Part shown: positions 56,350-64,000 of the stretch, piece by piece
Position numbering within the stretch: position 1 is the stretch's first letter
How the letters are laid out: each line of letters starts with the position of its first letter
Assembly: GCA_018806985.1 (NCBI GenBank)
Contig: JADANN010000400.1
Location: forward strand, 744,001 to 808,000
Direction of reading: 5' to 3'
DNA length: 64,000 nucleotides
Origin: Angiostrongylus vasorum
Lineage: Eukaryota; Nematoda; Chromadorea; Rhabditida; Metastrongylidae
Made by a program: the position numbers and the translations under genes
Notes under the pieces: model-generated
What the model was told of the DNA's origin: nothing
Seen by the model: only the letters and a program-made list of their open reading frames with translations
Databases searched by the model: none

Positions 56350-56735
56350 AAAGATTTTTTCTTTGCATTTTACACGACTCGTCTTTCACCTCTACTGTGC
56401 GGGCTCCGCACTTCTTGCACATGATTCATTTTCCCACAACCATCATCCACGATGTTCTTCTAACATTTGCTTATAGGTTCGGCTACTGCTTTACGATTTT
56501 CTCTTCGTCATAAATGTCATTGAATGCCGGTCGAGTTGATTCTCCCCGGAGTCCCGCGGTAGCGTACAAGAGCGTTTCCATTTGGATTACAAACACTGAG
56601 GATTTCCAGATAACTCTGGTACCAATTCCTGGACTCCAGAGAGATGAGAGGGTTGATGAGCTGGAGACGGGACCGAACCAGCACCGTGCTCCGTGTAATT
56701 GGTATTACTACCACTGCTCTACCTAGCCCCTCGAA
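56350..56735 (-). repeat. SINE-E copy with clear tRNA-like head
   Basis: Minus-strand head: GGGGCTAGGTAGAGCAGTGG (A box region, about 56730) and GCTGGTTCGGTCCCGTCTCC (B box, about 56675). The tail (GCACTTCTTGCACATGATTC, CCATCATCCACGATGTTCTT) is shared with 58310-58612. Confidence 0.65.
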
Positions 56736-56804
56736 AAAATGCAGAAAATAGCAGAGAAGATATTGGAAAACATGATAAAGGAGTAGGCGGAACATAAAAA
56801 GTTA

Positions 56805-57025
56805 AAACATTGTGATTTCTACAGCAGCGTCAGTCAATTGAACTGGATTAAATGCGATTTGTGGTTCCCATATCATTCCTGTTGACGGGTGATTGCTTAT
56901 AGCACCGTTAGAGTGAACACATGGCTGAGAGGAAGGAAAACAATGCCCTCATCTGGTACGGCAAATAGCACGTGGGTCCCTGGTAGGAGCAGTCATGGGT
57001 TCGAGCTTACTATCGTTATAGTTTC
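56805..57025 (+). repeat. SINE-A-related copy, head part only
   Basis: ATTGTGATTTCTACAGCAGC, then CCTGTTGACGGGTGATTGCT, TGGCTGAGAGGAAGGAAAAC, then an A-box-like region and B box GGGTTCGAGC at about 56998. The usual SINE-A tail is absent. Confidence 0.55.
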
Positions 57026-57544
57026 CAAAGAGTTGAGCATTCTGTTCGCTAATTGTGCAAAGCCTTGTTTATATGATGTTTCTAAACTTTTATACTGTTC
57101 AAATTATTGGGGAATTAATAGTATTTATCAAAAAAACTGGTTACTTCGAATTATTTTAATGCCTGAGAATTTCCGAATTTCATTCATATAAGCAAAGAAA
57201 AGAACTGGAGAAGAAGGTCGCGGGCCAATGATGGGGCCTGCTTTGAAGAAGGCTTAAAGTACAGAGTAAATATACTGCTCGAATATTTCGTTGTCGCTGG
57301 CTGGCTTTTTGAAAGTAGTTCTGTATTGCGAATGCACTAAAATGTGAGGACAGTGTGAGAATGGCTTTGTCGCAAACACTCTTACAGCAACTCAAGACTT
57401 GTACTTCCCGCTTCCATTTATCGATCAGGAAAGCTGGGAAGAACTCAGTGTGGGAAAAACCTGCTGTATTGATTTGTAATCAACCACTTCCATTTTAAAG
57501 CATTTGCGAATAAGCTGATTTTTCGACTACTGACTATAATTTCC

Positions 57545-57914
57545 TGTCTAGTATTTGAGATATGAGCTTACGAAAACTAGGGAAAAAGCGTTTCACTGCT
57601 CACTTCTCTTTGATGACTCTTTGAAAGCCGTAACTGCGTCGTACTCCATAGCTGATTTTACTTTATTTTCTATCACTGAAGCCGCTTCAATTGCCCATAA
57701 ATTGGAGCAAAATCCGGAATTTGCTGTAGCATCTCTAGTAGGAGAAGCATGTAGAATATGCAGACTTTCAAGTTCTTCGTCTGCTTCTACAGTAGGTTCT
57801 CATAGTGGCGGCGACTCTTCTGCGATTCTGTCAGTTGTCGTACGCTCACAGTTGTTGAGCTACAGTTTCCACTCTCTTTCCGACCTGACCACACAATTTC
57901 CGGTCTTTGTGAGC
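57545..57914 (+). CDS. Possible upstream exon, unrecognised
   Basis: Open for more than 120 codons between acceptor TTTCCTGTCTAG and donor TTT|GTGAGCG. It ends in phase 0, as required by the exon at 58137. It reads REKAFHCSLLFDDSLKAVTA, then FSITEAASIAHKLEQNPEFA and a Ser-rich stretch. It does not resemble the N-terminus of TYW2 known from vertebrates. The minus strand of the same DNA also has a protein-like frame with a donor, so strand and reality are uncertain. Confidence 0.25.
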
Positions 57915-58136
57915 GTTTTGATTTCTTCACAATTATAAATATACGACGGATTTGATCACAAAATTGTTATTCCTAACTTGCATGTCCTTTGAACGAAGGA
58001 TTTCGGATCACGGATATATCGCATATAAGCAGTGTAGCTTATAGTATTTAATAGCAAAGATACAATGTTGATATCAAGCTTTACATTGCATGACCAGTGA
58101 AAAAATTATAAAGCATGTGCTTCGTTACCGTTCCAG

Positions 58137-61100
58137 GTTCGCTCATTAGCGTCATCAAAAGATCTGTGGGACGATGAAATGCAACGCGATTTACCCAAGA
58201 AATGGGAGAAACACGGCGATATGATTGTATTTCCACAAAATTCATTCACTCATAACAACTGGAGGTATATCGGTAAGTGTTTATACCTCCACTCTTTTTA
58301 CTTACAAGACCCGTCATTACATCTACTATACGGATCCCAGCACTTCTTGCATTCGATTCGTTTTTTGGCATCCAACATCCACATTGATCTTCGAACGTTT
58401 TGCGCGTTTTCTCAGCTGCTGCTTGAGGATCTCGTATCTTCTTCATGAACGCCGTAGAATGCTGGTTAAGTCAATTCTCCTTGCAGTCTTGGAGATAGCC
58501 AGATTAAGGCGTTCCCACGTTTATTGGAGAAGAGCGTTGGCTTGGGGTCGAAGTAAAGCCTTTGCTTGCTGATGTGGGGCGTAACTAACCACTGCACCAT
58601 CCCCTTACCTGGTCTTCACTCTTTGCAAAGTGGGGATTTTTCTCTTCATTGTACTCCACGGCTTTACTTTAGCAAAAAAACATAGGGTATTATTTTGCAG
58701 GAGTATTATCTATGGAAAGTTGAGAAGTTTGAGTATGTACACTTCAGACCACAGATGCCCCTCTTAGAGGGATCTCTTGCAGGTTATTTACGAGGCCAGG
58801 TGGCCCGTCCTCAGTTGGCGGAAAGGGGGTTTCTCGCGGACGATTCGCATTCAACATAAAAAAGCTCCCTTGTCTATTCTAGGAAAGATTGGCAATTCAC
58901 CCAGTTCTCCGTTCAGAACTCAGCAAGCTTTGTGTGGGTATCAAGCATTCAACACAGTAAAATGTGTGTGCCTCATTCACCTGGAACCGAAAGAGCTTTC
59001 CACACGACTTTGTAAAGTAAGACGGATATGGAGTGCTAAAGTCTCAGGACTATTCTAGTCTGCTTGAATATCGAAGCACTAAGGTAGCGGTACCTTTACC
59101 TAGAACGCACGCTCACTTGCATCAAAGCCCTCTATAGAGAACTTAAACACAAAGAAAAAAAAGGATGAGATACGTCGGCGTCTGAATCTCTAAAAGGAGA
59201 ATACGTCGCCGATTCAACGAACGCTGTCTATGACACCGTAGAAGAACAGATTCTCGGAGCGTGCCATAGTGGAGAAGCCAGCGGCGTCATCTCGAGAACG
59301 CGAGTTTGGCCATGAATATCGATTTGTCCGAACAATTAACAACTTGAATCCAATACTTGTGGTTAAAAATATATGGATCAACACCGACTTTGGCAATCTT
59401 CGTCGTCTACGCACCGACATCGAGCTATGACGAAGAAGTCAAAGCGTTTTATATGGACTTGGACAAGTTCTGCAGAGGAAACCATACCTTCTTTAAGATT
59501 GTGGTTGGAGAATCTAATGCCAAGACTGGACAAAGAAGAGTGTGTGAAAGACGTCGTACAGAGATCCCAGATGACCCACAGATTAGAATGGAAAGAGAAG
59601 GGTGAGGGGCTGCCTGAGTTTATGATGACGACCAAGACCATCCGTGGTAACTCGCAATTCCAGAAGCCCCACCCTCAACGCTGGACGTGGGAGTCTTCCA
59701 TGGAGAGCCACATGAAAATATACCAAATCATAGGGTGGAAGGTTTTTCCCTAACCGATGGCGCTGTTATCGCAAAATTCTGCTCACACCATCCGCTCTGC
59801 AAGATTTCGTTTCTCTGGAAGAAAAGAAAAAGCCGCTAAGTCCACAGAACGATACGTCAAACCCCTATAAACTGTGGTTTATTCAATGTAGTCACTTCTT
59901 GTTCACTACCTACTTTTTTTTTCGTGGCAGGGTTTGATGTGGAATATAACTGCAATGATGCTGAGATATCCCCATAAAGATATTCCCATATAATACTACG
60001 ATATTAGGCGTCGGTCGAGGTAATGGTAGTGTGCTTCGATCCATTAAGGTCTAATCGCGACGGATTCTGATACGTAGAGATCAGTCATCTGCGGTCCGGA
60101 GTTTTGCAAATATCTCAGCATCATCGTAGTTCATTCAGTTCGATTAGTCAGCTGTTTGAAAGATGCCACTCTTAATAACATCGATGAGGAATGCGATCGG
60201 CTTATTCAACATACCCACGTTAGCACTATGTAAGCTGAGAGTTAGAAAGGGACCAAGAGACGTCTGTCTCCAGAAACGCTGGAGTTGATGCGCCAGCGTG
60301 GAATCGCACGAGCTACAGGCAACCGCGAACTCATGCATGAACTTACAAAACAATGCAGACAGAGGGTACAGGAAGATCTTAAAGAGACAAGAACAGCGGT
60401 TATGGTAGAGACTCCAGAGGCTGGTAAAAGCATTCGCAACGATCGCGAAAATTTTCGCCCATTACAAAATCAAGGTTGTGATACTCCAACGCTTCGACGG
60501 AGCATTCAAAGCTTCCAGGAAGGCAATGGAGAAAACTATTTGCGATTACTGCTCCGATCTCTTCTATAGCCACGTTCTCCGCTCTCATAGGAAAAAAAAT
60601 GAGGATGGACATGTTGTCTCGCCAGTTTTTCTTCTTCGAAATCCTACATGATAGTTTATCACACACAGTTTATCACACAAAGAATGGAGCAAACACCTGA
60701 TCTGGAGAGGATAAGATCTGAACAAAAGAAGTATTTTTCGCCAGCTCTCACCAACACACTGGCTCAGCGTTTCACATGTTGCCTGTCTGAATGCAAGCTT
60801 CCTACCCAGTAGGAAGGCCAGCAGGACCGTGCTAATGTTCAAGAATGGTGATCTCCCCGTTGTCAAAACTACCGCTTAGCCTAACTTCAATAAAGTTGAG
60901 ACATTTGCAAAACTTTGGACCGCATTTGTCTACGGTGGGGGAACGAACGCGCAGTTACCCTTTACGGAGGCTAACGCGTTCACCAACACACCATGCGGGT
61001 CCCTCGTTTCGCCTGTCTCTCAGCTGGTTCTATCGATCACTGCCATCAGCAATCACCCGTCAACGTGATTGATATGGGGAGCCCAAATCGGCAATGAACC

Positions 61101-63814
61101 CAATTAAGCTGAGGTTCTAGTTATAACCACAATTTTAACTTACTATTTATTGCCTGGAAGAGTTGCATTTTGGTGATGAGCTGTCCGGCTTGAAGAAGGT
61201 TACATTCAACGAAATTTCAGTCAGCGAAATAAAAGTTGTTTTAGCAGCCTAATGTCTCCACATATACTTCTCGTATTTAGCAAAAATCAAGTATTTTCAA
61301 ATTGAAAAGAAATTTTAACTGATGGCACTGGTCGATAGAAATAGCTGAGAGAGAGGCGAAACGAAGATCCGCATGGTGTGGTGGTAAACGCGTTAGCCCC
61401 CGGAAAGGGTAATAGGGCGTTCGTTCCCCACCGCAGACACCTGCATTCCGGAGTTTTGCAAATATCTCAGCATCATCGAAGTTAAATTTCGCAATATACT
61501 CTACCATTAGTAGGCAGTAATAATAAGTTAAAATATCGCCTAGTGTGTTCACTGTCTGTCGCATTCGAGTCATCGTAAACAGATTGAAAGAACACTTGAC
61601 GAAGGACAGCTGTGTGATTAAGAAGGGTTTCGAAAAGAATTCAGAACAATGGACCACAGCCACCCGACAAAAAGATCCATTGAAATATCGCGAGAGTGCA
61701 ATGGACCGCGTTGTATCACTTTCACTGATTTAACGAAAGCTTTTGACTCTGCTGTGATAGAGTCCGTCGTGGAAGCTCTGGATAGCCAGGACGTCTCTAG
61801 AGGGTATGTAAAGACTGTTCGTAAGCTATATAAAATTCCTGCACCATGGACGCCATTATTGTATAACGATATTAACATCGACGCTAAAAAAGTGAGAAGG
61901 CAGTCTTGCTAAAATTATTTACCTTACCCTCGAAAATTCTATGCGAAGATTGGACTGGGACAACATAGGAATGAAAGTCAATAGACGGCAATTAAACCGT
62001 CTTCGGATTGCCGATGATACCGTGCTTATACCATCAAGCATTAGACGGAGGTGAAGGAATGGATGCCGACTTCGATACAGCCTTTGGAAAGATTGGTCTT
62101 CGACAAAATCTAAGAAAGGCGATGTTCATGCGTATGCCTCATTCATGCTCACCTAAACGAATATCACCTAATGATCCGGCTACATCTATCTTGTTCGGAA
62201 AATCAATATCATGAACGAATTGGCTTCAAAGTTAAGCAGAAGGAAGCAAGGAGCTTGGAGAGCTTTTTGAGAGCATCAAGGATTAAGTGAGGAGAACAAG
62301 GAATACCCTTTTTGAAGAGTATTTAGGAGTGGTACAAATTATCCATCAGTTGCCTATAGGAAAAGGTGTATCGGACACGTATTGCATATGGACGACAACC
62401 AGTGGACAAACAGCCGTTAGTAACTGGATCCCGCAGGATGTCAAAGGCAAAGACCGATGCTGTCGTCATCGTAGCATCATCGTAGCAGAATGATATGATG
62501 CTCAAAGGGTCCCTGGAGCAATTAGAACCCACTGAGCTGCTCTTGCACGCAATAGATAGAAATAGAAAATTTACTGGCACCCGCTTAAGTTTCGATAAAC
62601 AGTGCGGCAGAGGGTTGGGGGTGTGTTGGAATCCTGTCCCAAGATGGGTGAGAAGTCTGAGTATGTACACGTCTGACGCTGCCTATTTAATCCAAGTCGC
62701 TATCCATCTCGATCTGTTCTTTATTCACACCATAAGGTTTTTTCTACTTACTTTTTTTTGATGTAGTATCCCTTGGCTTAAGTGAGACTTTCGTGAATCA
62801 TTTCTCCTTCACTGGTATTCGAAAGTGTGATGGAGTTGTCAGCAAGGCGATAAGTAGTAAATTTACTATCAATGCGCACGCACTTTTTTCCCAACCCAGT
62901 AACTTCATTAACCATTATAAAGCAGCGCTGAAAAACTTTGTCTATGTCATCTTATCGGACCGTAAAGTAAGGGGCGATGGACGTACTGCCTTTTCGAAGT
63001 CCATTCGAAATCACACTCTACTATAGTTCTTCTACAGGAAGAATTCAGTTTATGATCAATGAATGGTGATAGAATTCCATCCATCTGGATGACGCTGGGC
63101 GATTTTTCGCAGTAGAACGTGGTTAAAAGAAGAAAGGAAGTATTTCTGGCAGAATTCTGTGTCTATGAGTTTGGATGTAAAATATGCAGTTTAAGCATTG
63201 TCTGTCTGAATTCTCCATGATGTAGATCCAATCTTCGTAAAGAGTTTGCGAAGCATTCTACCAGCAATATGGACAGTGTTAAAAAGATTTCCTTACTTAC
63301 TAATCTTGAGTCGAATGTGAGCTCTACCACTGGCCTGGTAATCATTCCCTTCGAAGTTACGTCATGTGACAGCTGCCGTGAAAAAAGTGCATGCAGTATG
63401 TGGCCTCCAACTCGAAGGGTGCCGGCAGTACTGTTGACCGATGCTAGAATTAGGCGCTAAGAAATAGTGTTCTTAGGTAAGAAGGTTATTCAAACATTTG
63501 AATAGCGTATTATATAGAGGTTGCTGTATTTTTTTGCATAGAGGACCAGGTTATAAAATGAAGCGCATTTAACAATATTATGAGGAAGAGATCATGAAGA
63601 AAAGCTGACGAAGATGCATCTCAATGGCATAATCTTCAATGATAATACAATACTTTGTAGGTCGGGAATTGTGGCGTGTAGTGGCGGAATCGTTGAAAGT
63701 CGCTCGCCTTGGTCGAAAGCGCTTCATTGGCAATGACGATGACAGAACTCCGCACGTAGATTTGCTCTTTGGCGAACATGGCTGGGTGGAGCACGTGGAT
63801 GATCGCGGCATACG
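58137..63814 (+). CDS. TRMT12: tRNA wybutosine-synthesizing protein 2 (TYW2), partial
   Basis: Two exons, 58137-58272 and 63661-63814, flanked by TTCCAG, CG|GTAAGT, TTTGTAG and CG|GTAAGG. They join in phase 1 to give DLWDDEMQRDLPKKWEKHGD-MIVFPQNSF...W, then GRELWRVVAESLKVARLGRK, TPHVDLLFGEHGWVEHVDDR, GIR. This matches the central part of TYW2, just before its AdoMet-binding methyltransferase-like fold: DLP-x2-W-x-(K/R)-HG, then LG-x-ELW and HGWVEH. The enzyme moves the aminocarboxypropyl group of S-adenosylmethionine onto the modified G37 of tRNA-Phe on the route to wybutosine, in the cytosol. The 3' exons with the catalytic fold lie beyond the window; the N-terminal exons are not firmly identified. 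The 5.4 kb intron holds RTE and SINE insertions. Confidence 0.85.
58310..58612 (-). repeat. SINE-E copy in the TYW2 intron
   Basis: Minus-strand head: GGGGATGGTGCAGTGGTTAG (A box, about 58605) and TTACTTCGACCCCAAGCC (B-box-like). The tail on the plus strand is TCTACTATACGGATCCCAGC, CTTGCATTCGATTCGTTTTT. Confidence 0.65.
59895..60130. repeat. Two facing SINE-A tails inside RTE
   Basis: Left: reversed tail TCGTGGCAGGGTTTGATGTG, AATGATGCTGAGATATCC (59928-59970). Right: plus-strand tail TGCGGTCCGGAGTTTTGCAA, ATATCTCAGCATCATCG (60089-60126). The centre is unlike the SINE head. It separates RTE endonuclease from linker. Confidence 0.55.
60885..61150 (-). repeat. SINE-A copy inside RTE
   Basis: Reversed copy: GAGACATTTGCAAAACTTTG, GGAACGAACGCGCAG, TTCACCAACACACCATGCGG, then the long head lead to ACCCAATTAAGCTGAGG. 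Interrupts the RTE reverse transcriptase region. Confidence 0.75.
61165..61240 (+). repeat. Degenerate Penelope-type 3' end relic
   Basis: GTCCGGCTTGAAGAAGG ... CGAAATTTCAGTCAGCGAAA followed by AATAAAAG resembles an eroded terminal motif of the Penelope-like elements between two SINE-A copies. Confidence 0.3.
61320..61530 (+). repeat. SINE-A copy inside RTE, inverted to 60885-61150
   Basis: Head-first: TAGCTGAGAGAGAGGCGAAA, A box TGGTGTGGTGGTAAACGCG, B-box-like GGCGTTCGTTCCCCACC, tail CGGAGTTTTGCAAATATCTC, TTTCGCAATATACTCTACCA. Confidence 0.75.
62640..63640. other. Rest of the TYW2 intron; nothing recognised
   Basis: No repeat from the families above and no motif-bearing ORF. The exon at 63661 follows an AT-rich stretch ending ACTTTGTAG. 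Confidence 0.35.
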
Positions 63815-64000
63815 GTAAGGAACATAGCAAACAACGTATCTCTAGTACCATTTAACATAGTGTGTATTTTTTATTGCTGAGAAATTCGAGCTGCGGCCAC
63901 TAAATTTCTCATTGTGGCTTTCCAGATTTTCCTTATAGGCTGTACTCACAAGGGACAGGAGAACTATTAGATGTATCGTATGGGCCCATTTATTTCACAC

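Larger units (their letters stand above)
59160..62620 (+). mobile_element. RTE retrotransposon, decayed, with SINE insertions
   Basis: Plus-strand pieces in RTE order. Endonuclease (59160-59880): YAPTSSYDEEVKAFYMDLDK, TTKTIRGNSQFQKPHPQRWT. Linker (60130-60600): RRLSPETLELMRQRGIARAT, GNRELMHELTKQCR. Reverse transcriptase (61545-62250): FTDLTKAFDSAVIESVVEAL and a decayed LRIADDTVLIPS. C-terminal relics follow to about 62620. SINE-A sequences at 59895, 60885 and 61320 break it up. It lies inside the TYW2 intron in the same sense as the gene. Confidence 0.8.

Noticed and set aside
1..64000. CRISPR arrays, operons, bacterial or viral genes
   Set aside because: No regularly spaced repeats, no ribosome-binding-site-led gene strings, and no viral hallmark genes were seen; the content is that of a repeat-rich nematode nuclear genome.

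Overview
The window looks like nuclear DNA from a parasitic nematode, most likely a strongylid or hookworm-type worm. It holds spliced genes with short 40-60 bp introns, a glucosidase II gene of nematode character, abundant decayed RTE-clade retrotransposons, EN+ Penelope-like elements, and several tRNA-headed SINE families. Nothing bacterial or viral was recognised. Gene density is low and most of the window is repeats. The organism assignment is an inference from gene and repeat character.

Host genes. (1) The best-supported gene is on the minus strand at 37733-24498. It encodes the ER glucosidase II alpha subunit (GH31, GANAB/AAGR type) in about 20 exons, none of which appears as a simple long ORF. 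Two exons, near 36155 and 33854, each carry one surplus base in a homopolymer run. (2) At the right edge, on the plus strand, two phase-compatible exons (58137-58272 and 63661-63814) encode part of TYW2/TRMT12, a tRNA wybutosine-synthesis enzyme. They are separated by a 5.4 kb intron full of mobile elements, and the gene continues beyond the window. (3) At 13387-14336 (plus) lie three phase-compatible exons of an unrecognised, probably membrane-anchored protein.

Mobile elements. A near full-length but decayed RTE element (10085-6497, minus) is interrupted by a Penelope-like element (7459-8280, plus). The insertion replaced about 190 bp of the RTE reverse transcriptase. Other RTE pieces lie at 12.7-13.1, 28.6-30.4, 39.8-40.1 and 59.2-62.6 kb. 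The best Penelope copy (48424-47199, minus) has a reverse transcriptase followed by a GIY-YIG endonuclease. Next to it lie a second 3' end and an inverted 3' end. A short conserved motif resembling a minimal hammerhead ribozyme recurs at the 3' ends of these elements.

SINE-like repeats fall into at least five families, here called A-E. A, B, D and E have tRNA-like heads with A and B boxes; C has no clear head. Most of the longer GANAB introns hold one or more of these insertions, and the largest (about 4 kb) also holds RTE fragments. Long stretches at 0.5-5.6, 16.8-19.4, 20.7-22.1, 23.1-24.5, 37.8-41.3, 43.5-46.8, 49.4-52.3, 52.7-55.4 and 62.6-63.6 kb hold no gene I can recognise. Several open frames there look protein-like on both strands, so I did not call them.
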